64,000 nt of DNA from Faecalibacterium hattorii (GTDB taxonomy: Bacteria > Bacillota > Clostridia > Oscillospirales > Ruminococcaceae), in NCBI RefSeq assembly GCF_003287455.1, contig NZ_PRLC01000008.1:62001-126000 (forward strand), in the 5' to 3' direction. Made by a program: the position numbers and the translations under genes. Below the pieces are notes generated by a model that did no database searches, was not told the origin of the DNA, and saw nothing but the letters and a program-made list of their open reading frames with translations. Within the stretch, counting starts at the first letter, position 1. The number at the start of each line of letters is the position of its first letter. Positions 33,463 through 42,785 of this stretch are shown piece after piece.

Positions 33463-35292
33463 ATGGCAGCAAAACAGGAATTTGCGTCCCGGTTTGCCAA
33501 GCACAAGGACGAGCTGGAATGGCTGTTCATGGAGCTGTACCACAACCGGGAAGGGCTGGAAGTTCTGGAGCGGGAGATGGCAGAAGCCTACAACGCCCGC
33601 AGCGCCGAGCTGAAAGCACTGGACAAGGCACGCTCTGCCGACCCGGAGTGGTACAAGCGGGGCAATATGTTCGGCATGACCATGTACACCGACCTCTTTG
33701 CCGGAAATTTGAAAGAGCTGGCAAAGAAACTGCCCTACCTCAAGGAGCAGAAGCTGACCTATCTGCACCTGATGCCCCTGCTGCAGATGCCCCATCCCCA
33801 CAACGACGGCGGCTACGCAGTGGAGGATTTCGATACCGTAGACCCGGCCCTTGGCACCAACAAAGATCTGGAAAACCTGACCCGTGAACTGCGGAAAGCC
33901 GGCATCAGCCTGTGTCTGGATTTTGTCATGAACCACACCGCCAGCACCCACCGCTGGGCCATGGCGGCAAAGGCGGGCGACCCGTGGTTTCAGGCCTATT
34001 ACCATCTCTATGACGACCGCACCATTCCCGACCAGTACGAGCAGACGGTGCCGCAGGTGTTCCCCAACACCGCGCCCGGCAACTTTACATGGTGCGAGGA
34101 AATGCACAAGTGGGTGCTGACCACCTTCCACGACTACCAGTGGGACCTGAACTACGGAAACCCGGCAGTGTTCGTGGACATGACCAAGAGCATCCTGCAC
34201 CTCGCCAACCTTGGCGTAGAGGTGTTCCGCATTGACGCCGTGCCCTACATCTGGAAGCAGTTGGGCACCACCTGCCGCAACCTGCCGCAGGTGCACACCA
34301 TCGTGCGGATGCTCCGCATGGTGCTGGAATGCGTCTGCCCGGCGGTCATCCTCAAGGGCGAGGTGGTCATGGCGCCCAAGGAGCTGGCCGCCTATTTCGG
34401 CACCCCGGAAAAGCCGGAATGCCACATGCTCTACAACGTATCCACCATGGTCAACCTGTGGGGTGCCCTTGCCAGCCGGGACACCCGGCTGCTGAAGGCC
34501 CAACTGGATGCCCTGCACGCCCTGCCGGACAACTGCTGGTTCGTGAACTATCTGCGCTGCCACGATGACATCGGCTGGGGTCTGGACGAGGCGGTGGAAA
34601 ACCGGCTGGGCATGGACCCCCAGAAGCACAAGGAATACCTGTACCACTTCTACGAGGGCAATTTCCCCGGCAGCTGGGCAAAAGGCGAGCTGTACAACTA
34701 CGACCCCGCCACCGGCGATGCCCGGAGCTGCGGCACCACCGCCAGCCTGTGCGGTATCGAACAGGCACTGGACAAAAACGATAAAATTGCGCTGGATTAT
34801 GCCGTGAAGCGTGATCTGCTGCTGCACACTGCTATGGCGTTTTTGCAGGGCTTCCCCATGCTGAACTGCGGCGATGAGATCGCTCAGCTCAATGGCTGGG
34901 ACTACAAAAACGACCCCGACCGTGTGGAGGACAGCCGCAATTTACACCGCAGCAAATTCAACTGGGAGGACGCAAAGCAGCGCACCCGGAAGGGCACGCT
35001 GCAAAACGCCCTGTGGCAGGGCATGGAGCAGCTGCGCCAAATGCGGGCAGACCCCTGCTTTGCCCCGGATGCGTGGGTGACCACATGGGACAGCCACAAC
35101 CCCGGCGTGCTGGCACTGGTACGCAAGCGCGGCGAGGAGACACTGGTGGGACTGTTCAACTTTACCGAGTACCCGGCAGGGGCCAGTCTGGACGCTCTGG
35201 GTGGCGAGTATCACACCCCGGAGAGCACTTCCGTCTGGCTGGCAGATGTGGAGCTGGAGCCCTATCAGGCGCTGCTGGTAAAAAATAAATAA
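33463..35292 (+). CDS. Amylosucrase-like GH13 enzyme
   Basis: 609 residues without signal peptide. The pattern follows amylosucrase (GH13_4): LTYLHLMPLLQMP, DGGYAVEDFDTVDPALGT, FVMNHTASTH, VFRIDAVPYIWKQLGT (nucleophile Asp), ILKGEVVM (acid/base Glu), LRCHDDIGW and an end like PYQALLV. Amylosucrase splits sucrose, transferring glucose to alpha-1,4-glucan and freeing fructose. Sucrose phosphorylase is shorter and lacks the helical N-terminal extension seen here (about 75 residues). It pairs with the fructokinase gene before it, and the glucan formed could feed the glycogen phosphorylase at 36779. Confidence 0.85.
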   Translation: MAAKQEFASRFAKHKDELEWLFMELYHNREGLEVLEREMAEAYNARSAELKALDKARSADPEWYKRGNMFGMTMYTDLFAGNLKELAKKLPYLKEQKLTYLHLMPLLQMPHPHNDGGYAVEDFDTVDPALGTNKDLENLTRELRKAGISLCLDFVMNHTASTHRWAMAAKAGDPWFQAYYHLYDDRTIPDQYEQTVPQVFPNTAPGNFTWCEEMHKWVLTTFHDYQWDLNYGNPAVFVDMTKSILHLANLGVEVFRIDAVPYIWKQLGTTCRNLPQVHTIVRMLRMVLECVCPAVILKGEVVMAPKELAAYFGTPEKPECHMLYNVSTMVNLWGALASRDTRLLKAQLDALHALPDNCWFVNYLRCHDDIGWGLDEAVENRLGMDPQKHKEYLYHFYEGNFPGSWAKGELYNYDPATGDARSCGTTASLCGIEQALDKNDKIALDYAVKRDLLLHTAMAFLQGFPMLNCGDEIAQLNGWDYKNDPDRVEDSRNLHRSKFNWEDAKQRTRKGTLQNALWQGMEQLRQMRADPCFAPDAWVTTWDSHNPGVLALVRKRGEETLVGLFNFTEYPAGASLDALGGEYHTPESTSVWLADVELEPYQALLVKNK

Positions 35293-35432
35293 GGAAAACG
35301 AGAACCACCCCGAACAGCAACGACCAAAGGCAGGGTATCATCATGGCGATGGTATCCTGTCTTTTGCTATTTTTAACTGCGTATGGTATACTCGGCTTAG
35401 TTCAACCAATCGGAATTCAAGGAGGTTCTGTT

Positions 35433-35636
35433 ATGCACACGGAGAAGAAATCCCACCGGTCTAGGATGGATCCTATTGTTGCTTTAGTTTTGATTTTTGC
35501 TGTACTAAAAGTAACAGGATTGATTTCGTGGTCATGGCTATGGGTATTCAGCCCAATTTGGATCACCCTTTTGTTTTTCGCTGCTATTTTTTTTTCCATT
35601 TTGGTCGGTGGACGAATCGTTAAAGGAAAGTGGTAA
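35433..35636 (+). CDS. Small two-segment membrane protein
   Basis: 67 residues with two hydrophobic segments (about 18-33 and 42-60) and basic ends. The start at 35433 has AAGGAGG eight bases upstream, so it is expressed, whereas the longer frame from 35343 lacks an RBS. Function unknown; similar small proteins in Firmicutes are annotated only as hypothetical membrane proteins. Confidence 0.6.
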   Translation: MHTEKKSHRSRMDPIVALVLIFAVLKVTGLISWSWLWVFSPIWITLLFFAAIFFSILVGGRIVKGKW

Positions 35637-35640
35637 CTTC

Positions 35641-35716
35641 CAGTTTGCGCAGCGCAGCAATGAAAGCCCCAGTGGGGCTTTTACGCGACAGACCAGTCTG
35701 CGACAGCAGATGGACA
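35641..35716. repeat. Dispersed repeat A, copy 1 (inverted)
   Basis: It contains the hairpin AAAGCCCC-AGT-GGGGCTTTT with flanking GCGCAGCGCAGCAATG and GACAGCAGATGGA blocks. It matches 43870-43953 and 47207-47288 in the opposite orientation. Confidence 0.75.
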
Positions 35717-35744
35717 ACTTCGCGGATGTATATCCCCTAAACGC

Positions 35745-35800
35745 AAAGCGGCCGTTTCCTCTCCTGCGCGGAGAGGCGAAACGACCGCTCTTTATTTTTT
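35745..35800. terminator. Hairpin between convergent genes
   Basis: AAGCGGCCGTTT and AAACGACCGCTC pair around an inner CTCTCC/GGAGAG stem, followed by TTTATTTTTT. It ends the rightward transcript and overlaps the stop of the AraC gene. Confidence 0.65.
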
Positions 35801-36649
35801 CCGGTATTCCCGTGGTGTCATGCCGAAGTGTTTCTTGAACGCCCGGTTGAAATAGGATAAATTTTCAAACCCGCACCGGGAAGCGATGGTCAGCACGGTT
35901 TCGTCTGTAGTATGCAGCGCTTCGGCGGCGGCGTTCAGGCGGTACTCGTTCAAAAACGTGACGAAACTTTGTCCCGTCATCTGCCGGAACCACCGCATGA
36001 AATGGCTGGCGCTGCAGGAGCAGACCCCTGCAGCATCCGCGACCCGGAGTTCTTCGGCATAGTGGACAGAAAGCCATTGCAGAACCGTTTTTAACCGCTG
36101 GGTGTCGGCGGTCTCCGTGGGGAGCTGCTGTTTTCCCTGCGCAATGAGCAGGGCCAGAAAGTGTAGCAGCTCCCCTTTTACGACCAGTTCATAGCCGGGG
36201 CGTTTGGTGTGGTTGGCATCTTCCACCTCCCGCAGACAGGCCGCAGCGGGAAGATAGCACAGATCATTCGGCGTCAGATGCCCGGTCAGCGCCAGCCGCC
36301 CGCTTTGCAGCGGAAAAATATACTTTTCTGCGCACAGGTCTCCCGCACCGCCCAAAAGTTCCAGCTCAAAGATGATGTTTTCGTACTCCATGGACTGCCC
36401 CTCGGCTTGCCGCAGCGCATGAAGGGTGCCGGGCGTAAAAATAAAAATATCCCCCATGCGGGCCGGGTAGATCACAGCTCCCATCTGCACCAGCCCCGCA
36501 CCTCGCTTGACAAAGACCAGCTCCATGCTGTCGTGCCAGTGGAGCGCCACCTGCGGGAAATCCCCCGGAATGGTACAGGGATAAAGGTTGAACGGGAACC
36601 GCACGGCTCCGTGCTGCTTTGTTTCCTGCAAAGATGCCTGATTTTGCAT
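35792..36649 (-). CDS. AraC-family regulator with cupin sensor
   Basis: 285 residues. The N-terminal cupin-type domain (VALHWHDSMELVFVKRG; FTPGTLHALRQAEG) senses a ligand, probably a sugar. The C-terminal double HTH (LRVADAAGVCSCSASHFMRW; TVLTIASRCGFENLSYFNRA; MTPREYRKK) binds DNA. The ATG at 36649 has GGGAGG upstream. It is divergent from glycogen phosphorylase with 129 bases between them, so it is the likely regulator of that gene. Confidence 0.87.
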   Translation of the reverse strand: MQNQASLQETKQHGAVRFPFNLYPCTIPGDFPQVALHWHDSMELVFVKRGAGLVQMGAVIYPARMGDIFIFTPGTLHALRQAEGQSMEYENIIFELELLGGAGDLCAEKYIFPLQSGRLALTGHLTPNDLCYLPAAACLREVEDANHTKRPGYELVVKGELLHFLALLIAQGKQQLPTETADTQRLKTVLQWLSVHYAEELRVADAAGVCSCSASHFMRWFRQMTGQSFVTFLNEYRLNAAAEALHTTDETVLTIASRCGFENLSYFNRAFKKHFGMTPREYRKK

Positions 36650-36778
36650 CGTCTCACCTCCCGATGATCGGATTGTACCACAATTTGCACCGATTCGGCA
36701 AGATTTTGATTGTTTTCTGTGGTATATCTTGTGGCAGAGATGTCAAACCTGCTTTCCGTATCAAAGGAGGATCTGTTT

Positions 36779-39040
36779 ATGAACTTCACCGAAACGTTAC
36801 AGAATCTCACCGGCAAGCCGCTGGCCGACTGCACGAATCAGGAACTGTACCTTGCTCTGCTGGAAGTCGTCCGGCAGAAGAGCGCAAACCGGATTCAGCC
36901 GGTCACCGGCCGCAAGCTGTACTATATCAGCGCCGAGTTCCTCATCGGCAAGCTGCTTTCCAATAACCTCATCAATCTGGGGCTGTACGATGAAGCCCGG
37001 AATGCACTGGCCGCCGCTGGCAAGAGCCTGTCCGACATTGAAGAATTGGAGCCGGAACCCTCTCTGGGCAACGGCGGTCTGGGCCGTCTGGCCGCCTGTT
37101 TCCTTGATTCGCTGGCAACCCTGAATCTGCCCGGGGACGGTGTGGGTCTGCGGTATCACTTCGGCCTGTTCCATCAATCCTTTGAAAACGGCATGCAGAA
37201 TGAGAAGCCGGATCCGTGGCTGACCGCCCACAGCTGGGCAGAAAAGACCGACGTCACCTATCCAGTGGAGCTGGCCGGCAAGGAATACACGGCACGCCTG
37301 TACAAGCTGGCCGTTACCGGCTACGAGGGCCGTACCAACACCCTGAACCTGTTCGACCTCGACACCATCGACGAGAGCATCGTCCACGACGGCATCGCTT
37401 TCGACAAAACCGCCATCGATAAGAACCTGACCCTGTTCCTCTACCCAGATGACTCCGACGAGGCGGGCCGCCGCCTACGGGTGTACCAGCAGTATCTGAT
37501 GGTCTCCGCCGGTGCCCAGCTGATCCTTGCCGAATGCGCCGCCCGCGGCTGCAATTATCACGACCTTGCCGACTATGCCGCCATCCAGATCAACGACACC
37601 CACCCCAGCATGGTCATCCCGGAGCTGATCCGGCTGCTGGGCAAAAAGGGCATCGAATTTGAGGAAGCCGTAGAGATCGTCACCAAGACCTGCGCCTACA
37701 CCAACCACACCATTCTGGCCGAAGCGCTGGAAAAGTGGCCCCGCGCCTATCTGGATGCCGTGGTGCCCCAGCTGATGTCCATTATCGAAAAGCTGGATAA
37801 ACTGGCCCGCACCCGTACCAAAGACGAGAGCCTTGCCATCATCGACAAGGACGACCGGGTACACATGGCTCACATGGACATCCACTTCACCCACTCCACC
37901 AACGGCGTGGCGGCGCTGCACACTGAAATTTTGAAAAACTCCGAGCTGCACGGCTTCTATGAACTGTACCCGGAAAAGTTCAACAACAAGACCAACGGCA
38001 TCACGTTCCGCCGCTGGCTGCTGGAGTGCGACCCCCGCCTGACCGCTGAGCTGGAACAGCGCATCGGCTCCGGCTTCCGTAAGGATGCCGCCGAGTTGGA
38101 AAAGCTGCTCGCCTTTGCAGACGACGAGACCGTGCTCAACGAGCTGACCGCCGTGAAAAAAGCCAACAAGGAAGCCCTTGCCGACTGGCTGCTGCGCACC
38201 CAGAACGTAAAAGTAAACACCGAAGCCATGTTCGACATCCAGTCCAAGCGTCTGCATGAGTACAAGCGCCAGCAGCTGAATCTGCTGTACCTCATCCACC
38301 AGTATTACGAGATCAAGGCAGGACACCTGCCCGCCGTACCGCTTGTGAGCATCTTCGGTGCCAAGGCTGCCCCGGCCTACACCATCGCAAAGGACATCAT
38401 CCACGCCCTGCTGACCCTCTCGAAGGTCATTGCCGCTGATCCGGAAGTATCCCGGTGGCTTCAGGTGGTGTTCGTGGAAAACTACAATGTCACCGCCGCC
38501 GAAAAGCTTATCCCGGCCTGCGACCTGTCTGAGCAGATCAGCCTTGCCTCCAAGGAAGCCTCCGGCACCGGCAACATGAAATTCATGCTGAACGGTGCGC
38601 TGACGCTGGGCACTATGGACGGCGCCAATGTGGAGATCAGCCAGCAGGTGGGCGAAGAAAACATCTATATCTTCGGCCAGACCTCGGATCAGGTCATCCA
38701 CCGTTACGCCGTCGGCGATTATGTCGCTGCCCAGTGGTACGAGGGCGATCCCAATCTCCGCCGCGCCATCGACTTTCTCACCGGGCCGGAGATGCTGGCC
38801 GCCGGTCATGCCGAAAATCTGACCCGCCTGCATGACGAACTGATCCACAAAGACTGGTTCCAGACCCTGCCAGACTTCAACGCCTACGTGGTGCGCAAAG
38901 GGCAGGTTCTCAGCGATTACGCCTGCGACCCAATGGGCTGGCGCAAAAAGTGTCTGGTAAACATCGCCAAAGCCGGCATGTTCTCCTCCGACCGCACCAT
39001 TGCCGAGTACAACCGCGACATCTGGCATCTGGGCAAATAA
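36779..39040 (+). CDS. Glycogen/maltodextrin phosphorylase
   Basis: 753 residues with [13 protein letters not shown], the [19 protein letters not shown] substrate loop, [10 protein letters not shown] and the PLP site [15 protein letters not shown] (Lys). It releases glucose 1-phosphate from alpha-1,4-glucans. The start at 36779 has AAAGGAGG; an upstream in-frame ATG at 36710 lies in the promoter area. The length is slightly under that of E. coli MalP but all motifs are present. Its position beside a sucrose locus with an amylosucrase-like enzyme suggests it mobilises the glucan made there. Confidence 0.94.
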   Translation: MNFTETLQNLTGKPLADCTNQELYLALLEVVRQKSANRIQPVTGRKLYYISAEFLIGKLLSNNLINLGLYDEARNALAAAGKSLSDIEELEPEPSLGNGGLGRLAACFLDSLATLNLPGDGVGLRYHFGLFHQSFENGMQNEKPDPWLTAHSWAEKTDVTYPVELAGKEYTARLYKLAVTGYEGRTNTLNLFDLDTIDESIVHDGIAFDKTAIDKNLTLFLYPDDSDEAGRRLRVYQQYLMVSAGAQLILAECAARGCNYHDLADYAAIQINDTHPSMVIPELIRLLGKKGIEFEEAVEIVTKTCAYTNHTILAEALEKWPRAYLDAVVPQLMSIIEKLDKLARTRTKDESLAIIDKDDRVHMAHMDIHFTHSTNGVAALHTEILKNSELHGFYELYPEKFNNKTNGITFRRWLLECDPRLTAELEQRIGSGFRKDAAELEKLLAFADDETVLNELTAVKKANKEALADWLLRTQNVKVNTEAMFDIQSKRLHEYKRQQLNLLYLIHQYYEIKAGHLPAVPLVSIFGAKAAPAYTIAKDIIHALLTLSKVIAADPEVSRWLQVVFVENYNVTAAEKLIPACDLSEQISLASKEASGTGNMKFMLNGALTLGTMDGANVEISQQVGEENIYIFGQTSDQVIHRYAVGDYVAAQWYEGDPNLRRAIDFLTGPEMLAAGHAENLTRLHDELIHKDWFQTLPDFNAYVVRKGQVLSDYACDPMGWRKKCLVNIAKAGMFSSDRTIAEYNRDIWHLGK

Positions 39041-39319
39041 TTCTCCTATCTGAACCCACGTTATCAGGAACTATGCCAAGACCCGCCCGGTCTATGATGT
39101 CTGCCGCAGGTCAGGGCACAGCCCAGCAAGCATTTTGCAATGCAAAATAGACTGGGATACTTGACCGGAGCGGATATTTTGTGCGCTGGCGGATGTATTG
39201 CAGGTGGAACAAGCACAATCAAACGCCAAAACGAAATTCTGATATCGGCCAACTCTGCAAGTTCTATCCACAGCTACATCATTGACATTGGTGCCGGTGG
39301 CTCCTGTGATGATAAGTCC
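39041..39319. other. Intergenic region without a recognised gene
   Basis: About 280 bases between convergent genes. No frame has an RBS. The only structure I see is the short palindrome ATTTTGCAATGCAAAAT at 39131-39147. It marks the edge of the inverted duplicated block. Confidence 0.5.
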
Positions 39320-39961
39320 CTAATGGCAAGTGCCTGTGCACAGGTACCCGCAGTCGCAGTAGGGCCCGCCGGAGGCAAGGGTGTACTGCCGCACAAAGTC
39401 GGTCACACCGCCCGCTTCGCTCATGGTGTAGTCCAGATGGCACAAAGCGGGGGTCAGGTCGTACAGCCCCAGCTCCTTCATCAGCACACAGATGCCGCAT
39501 TTGGTAAAGCGTCCCTCGTAGCCGCTGCCATCCGGGTATTCGTAAAACTCCATGTTCCACGAGTATGGGTTGCGGTCGGCGGCTTTCAGAGCAGCGGTGG
39601 CCTTCATGGCGGCTATGTCCTTTGGGGTAAACTTGCTTTTTCCGCTCTTGCGGCAGAACCACTGCATGGGCTTTGTCATCATGGACTTTGCGTAGTAATC
39701 CGTCAGCCTGTCCACCTCCGGGCGTTGCGGCATGGAGAGAATGAACGCGCCGACCATGGCGCAGTTGACCAGATTCATTTTGAACCGGTCGGCCTTTTCA
39801 AACTCCGGCAGACTGCGGATGATCTGCCGGTATTGCGGCTTTGCCTTTTTCGTGATGGCTCTTGCGGTGGCTGCATCATAGCCCAGCACAGTGGTCAGCT
39901 GCTTTTGAAAGGAGCCAGCAAACAGCACCCACATTCCAAAGGGCATTCCGGCATATTTCAT
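39320..39961 (-). CDS. ATC hydrolase-family protein, copy 2
   Basis: 213 residues, close to 95% identical to the protein at 15618-16250, with the same EFYEYPDGSGYEGRFTKCGI and MSEAGGVTDFVRQYTL segments. The last residues differ (YLCTGTCH instead of YKKKG), showing where the duplication ends. It overlaps the methyltransferase gene by ATGA, whereas in the other copy a dehydrogenase gene lies between. Confidence 0.68.
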   Translation of the reverse strand: MKYAGMPFGMWVLFAGSFQKQLTTVLGYDAATARAITKKAKPQYRQIIRSLPEFEKADRFKMNLVNCAMVGAFILSMPQRPEVDRLTDYYAKSMMTKPMQWFCRKSGKSKFTPKDIAAMKATAALKAADRNPYSWNMEFYEYPDGSGYEGRFTKCGICVLMKELGLYDLTPALCHLDYTMSEAGGVTDFVRQYTLASGGPYCDCGYLCTGTCH

Positions 39962-40800
39962 TGTCTGTCTCCAAATCCGATCTTCACGATCTGCATTTTC
40001 ATCCCGTTGTCCCCGACCCTTGCAAGAAACCGGAAAAAGCCGCTGACGGATGGGTCTTTCAAATTGTTGTACCCCAACATATAGCCCCGGCTGGACACTT
40101 GTAAGCGATTGTCCCACGGGGAAAGCTCCCTTTCAGCGTCAGAAACCGCGAAATATGCCCCTACATCCTTGATTTTTGCCGTTCTGAGCCACGTTTTGGC
40201 GATCATCTTTACCGCCGTGCGGTTTGCGGCGTCAAATACCAACACGCCGCCGGGAAAAGCATCTGCCATCCCCTGCACCAGCGTCTTGACCTGCCGGGTC
40301 AGGAAGTAATAGAACACTCCGGAGGCAAAGAATACCGCCCCGCCAGAGGCATCGATCTTGTCAAACCATGCGGGTTCTTTCAGGTCGCAGGGGATATTTT
40401 GTTCCCGCTCCCCGGCGGGCAGAAGCTGCTGCCGCAGGGCGATCACATCCGGGAAGTCCAGATTGTAGATCTTGCATCTGCCGTTGTCACAGGCTCTGCC
40501 GGTGTTATCCAGCCCGCAGCCCAGATTGACCACTGCCGCACAGGGGTGGTTTTTCAGGTACGCCCGCACCTCAAAGGCAAGGTCATTCTGCCGCATGGCG
40601 ACCTCCAGCGCACCGAAACGCTGCATCAGGCTGCGGGAATTTTTCTCTGCCTCTGAAAAGTCGTAGTCGATCTGGTCGAGCAGATGCACCGCCGTTTCGT
40701 CCCGGTAAAGGTTCGGGTACAGCTCCGTACACAGCTTCCGGGAATACAGCGGGAGGATCAGCGTCTCCTGCACGGTGTTTTTCTCGATTTTGTATTTCAT
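39958..40800 (-). CDS. LCM/TcmP-type SAM-dependent O-methyltransferase
   Basis: 280 residues: PLYSRKLCTELYPNLYRDETA at the start, motif I VVNLGCGLDNTG, YNLDFPDVIALRQQLL and VLVFDAANRTAVK. This family (leucine carboxyl methyltransferase / TcmP) methylates carboxyl or hydroxyl groups of small molecules. The start at 40800 has GGGGAGG. In the 14.5 kb copy only the last 50 residues remain. It lies between the UbiE-type methyltransferase and the ATC-family gene. Confidence 0.8.
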   Translation of the reverse strand: MKYKIEKNTVQETLILPLYSRKLCTELYPNLYRDETAVHLLDQIDYDFSEAEKNSRSLMQRFGALEVAMRQNDLAFEVRAYLKNHPCAAVVNLGCGLDNTGRACDNGRCKIYNLDFPDVIALRQQLLPAGEREQNIPCDLKEPAWFDKIDASGGAVFFASGVFYYFLTRQVKTLVQGMADAFPGGVLVFDAANRTAVKMIAKTWLRTAKIKDVGAYFAVSDAERELSPWDNRLQVSSRGYMLGYNNLKDPSVSGFFRFLARVGDNGMKMQIVKIGFGDRQ

Positions 40801-40888
40801 AGGTTCCTCCCCGTTCTCCTTATTCTGCTTTCCGGCAGACAAACCATGCCATACTCTTCACGGTTCCAAGTGTTACGGTTACACTACT

Positions 40889-41500
40889 TCACCGCTTTTG
40901 CGCCGTAACGCACAGCCAGCCCTTTTTGTTTTTGTGGCTCTTGAGCTTACAAAATCCTGCTTGTTCCAGATACTCTTTCAGTGCAGTATCCGTATAGATG
41001 GTCATGCCATCGATGATCTGCGTCCATTTGTCGTCTTTTGTCGTTTCGCCGTTTGCTTCGTTACAGATGAAAAAGACCCCGCCGGGCTTCAGCACCCGAT
41101 AGACCTCTCTGAAATTCTGCGCAAGCTCCGGCCAGAAATAGACCGTTTCAAAGGCGGTCACCACATCAAACTGTTCCGCTTCAAACGGCAGCTCTGCCAC
41201 ACTTGCCTGTTGCACGGTACACCGTCCTGCCGCAATGGCTCTGGCATTGACTTTTCGCGCTTTTTCCACGCTGACGGCTGAGTAGTCGATGCCCTGCACC
41301 TTGCCGTTGGGGCACAGTTTCAACAGCGTTTTCATGTTCGCTCCACCGCCGCAGCCGCAGTCCAGCACCATGGCGTTCGGGGCAAGCTGTAAAAAGCGCA
41401 GTCCCCATTCTGCCATTGCGCTGTGTCCAAAGTTCATCATGGCGACCATGATCTTCCCGCCAAGGCCTACGGGCTTTCGGGTGTTTTCAAAAAAGGACAT
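40889..41500 (-). CDS. Class I SAM-dependent methyltransferase, copy 2
   Basis: 203 residues, nearly identical to the protein at 11386-11994 (same LDCGCGGGAN, AELPFEAEQFDVVTAFET and LKPGGVFFI). The identity extends into the upstream RBS and the end of the preceding hydrolase remnant. The downstream gene differs from the other copy: here an LCM-type methyltransferase, there an MBL-fold protein. Confidence 0.85.
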   Translation of the reverse strand: MSFFENTRKPVGLGGKIMVAMMNFGHSAMAEWGLRFLQLAPNAMVLDCGCGGGANMKTLLKLCPNGKVQGIDYSAVSVEKARKVNARAIAAGRCTVQQASVAELPFEAEQFDVVTAFETVYFWPELAQNFREVYRVLKPGGVFFICNEANGETTKDDKWTQIIDGMTIYTDTALKEYLEQAGFCKLKSHKNKKGWLCVTAQKR

Positions 41501-41526
41501 AACGCCACCCTCTTTCTATTTGCCGT

Positions 41527-41594
41527 TCACATTGCAATGCTTTTTACCAGATGCGCCCACTGCACCGGATGACAGGCCAGCAATTCCTCGTGCC
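41527..41594 (-). pseudogene. Last 22 codons of the alpha/beta hydrolase
   Basis: This matches the final codons of the hydrolase at 10592-11359 (ending LVKSIAM and a TGA). Directly upstream the sequence jumps to the promoter-proximal dyad at 41599-41614, so the rest of the gene has been deleted. It has no start codon. Confidence 0.8.
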
Positions 41595-41598
41595 GAAA

Positions 41599-41614
41599 GT
41601 TAGATAATGCTAAC
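41599..41614 (-). promoter_or_regulatory. Dyad operator GTTAG-N6-CTAAC, second cluster
   Basis: Perfect arms with a six-base spacer. The deletion of the hydrolase left it about 100 bases before the methyltransferase. The hairpin and TTGACA-17-TATTAT promoter upstream (41630-41690, minus strand) match the 10.4 kb copy. Confidence 0.6.
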
Positions 41615-41746
41615 TTTTCATTCTATAAAAAGCCGCTTCTCGGCGGTCCTTCTGCCAAAATAATACGCCCTGCTGTTGCCTCTGTCAAGGAGTTTAGGCA
41701 TTTTCGGAGATTCCGAAAGAGATTTCGCTTTCGGGGACTCCAACCA

Positions 41747-42529
41747 TCACCCCAGTGCCACATCCAGCACCATCATCACGCTGAAGCCCACCGCAAAAAA
41801 TACCGTGCCAACGTTGGAGTGCTGTCCCTGCGACATTTCCGGGATCAGTTCCTCCACCACCACATACAGCATGGCTCCGGCGGCAAAGCTGAGCAGATAG
41901 GGCAAAGCGGGCACCACGATGCCTGCCGCCAGAATCGTTAGCACTGCCCCGATGGGCTCTACGATGCCGGACAGTACGCCGCCCCAAAACGCCCGGCCTT
42001 TTTTCATTCCTTCCGCCCGCAGTGGCATGGAGATGATGGCACCCTCCGGGAAGTTCTGGATGGCAATGCCAAGGGAAAGTGCCAGCGCCCCGGCGGCGGT
42101 GATCTGAGCAGTTCCGGCAAGGTATCCGGCATAGACCACGCCCACTGCCATACCCTCCGGGATGTTGTGCAGCGTCACCGCCAGAACCATCATGGTGGTG
42201 CGCTGGAGCTGGCTTTTTGGCCCTTCGGCCTGCAAACTGTTCTGGTGCAGATGGGGGATGAGATGGTCCAGCAGCAGCAAAAACAGGATACCCAGCCAGA
42301 ACCCCACTGCCGCCGGGAAAAACGCCAGCTTGCCCAGATCTGCGGCCTGCTCCATGGCCGGGATCAACAGACTCCATACCGATGCCGCCACCATCACTCC
42401 GGCAGCAAAGCCGGTCAACGCCCGCTGAATGCCGTCGCTCAGGGACTTTTTTAAAAAGAACACACAGCCCGCCCCAAGGCTTGTGCCCAGAAAGGGGATC
42501 AAAATCCCCCAGAATGCGTCTTGTATCAT
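41747..42529 (-). CDS. ZIP-family divalent metal transporter
   Basis: 260 residues with eight hydrophobic segments and the ZIP core motifs: LAVTLHNIPEGMAVGV (His/Pro/Glu metal site in segment IV) and IAIQNFPEGAIISMPL (segment V). A short His-containing loop (DHLIPHLHQN) links segments III and IV. ZIP proteins import Zn, Fe or Mn. The start at 42529 has AAGGAGG. It lies divergent to the Tp47-like gene and upstream of the second enzyme cluster; the first cluster has lost it. Confidence 0.88.
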   Translation of the reverse strand: MIQDAFWGILIPFLGTSLGAGCVFFLKKSLSDGIQRALTGFAAGVMVAASVWSLLIPAMEQAADLGKLAFFPAAVGFWLGILFLLLLDHLIPHLHQNSLQAEGPKSQLQRTTMMVLAVTLHNIPEGMAVGVVYAGYLAGTAQITAAGALALSLGIAIQNFPEGAIISMPLRAEGMKKGRAFWGGVLSGIVEPIGAVLTILAAGIVVPALPYLLSFAAGAMLYVVVEELIPEMSQGQHSNVGTVFFAVGFSVMMVLDVALG

Positions 42530-42674
42530 GTAGTACCTCCTTGTGGTTAAACATAACTAACCATACAGGCAGTATACTGCGCTCCGGCAAAAAGGTCAAG
42601 GGCTTTGCGGTATAGAGGATGCAGATCATTTCCTGCACCGAAAAATTCACCTCTGTAAACTTTCCGGTTTCTAC

Positions 42675-42703
42675 TTGACAACGCCCGGTGGGAGTGCTAT
42701 TTT
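42675..42703 (+). promoter_or_regulatory. Promoter of the Tp47-like gene
   Basis: TTGACA at 42675-42680, 17 bases, TATTTT at 42698-42703, followed by a small hairpin with T tract (42736-42759) and the dyad at 42770. Confidence 0.6.
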
Positions 42704-42769
42704 TACTTCGCGAATTCGTTTTGCCTAACCATCTGAGGGGTTTTTCCCCTGCATTTTTTTGCGTCAATT

Positions 42770-42785
42770 GTTAGGTAAAGCTAAC
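42770..42785 (+). promoter_or_regulatory. Dyad operator GTTAG-N6-CTAAC before the Tp47-like gene
   Basis: Perfect 5-base arms, six-base spacer, 34 bases before the start codon. The spacer differs from those of the other sites while the arms are constant, as expected for a protein-binding site. Confidence 0.6.

Noticed and set aside
32506-34827. 773-residue minus-strand open frame opposite the fructokinase and GH13 genes
   Set aside because: It is antisense to two well-supported enzymes, lacks an RBS, and its Gly/Val/His-rich composition is typical of the complement of GC-rich coding DNA.
33463-35292. Sucrose phosphorylase as identity of the GH13 enzyme
   Set aside because: The protein is longer than that family and follows amylosucrase motifs through most of its length, including the helical N-terminal extension.
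37475-39028. 517-residue minus-strand frame opposite glycogen phosphorylase
   Set aside because: Antisense shadow of a gene with all catalytic motifs intact.
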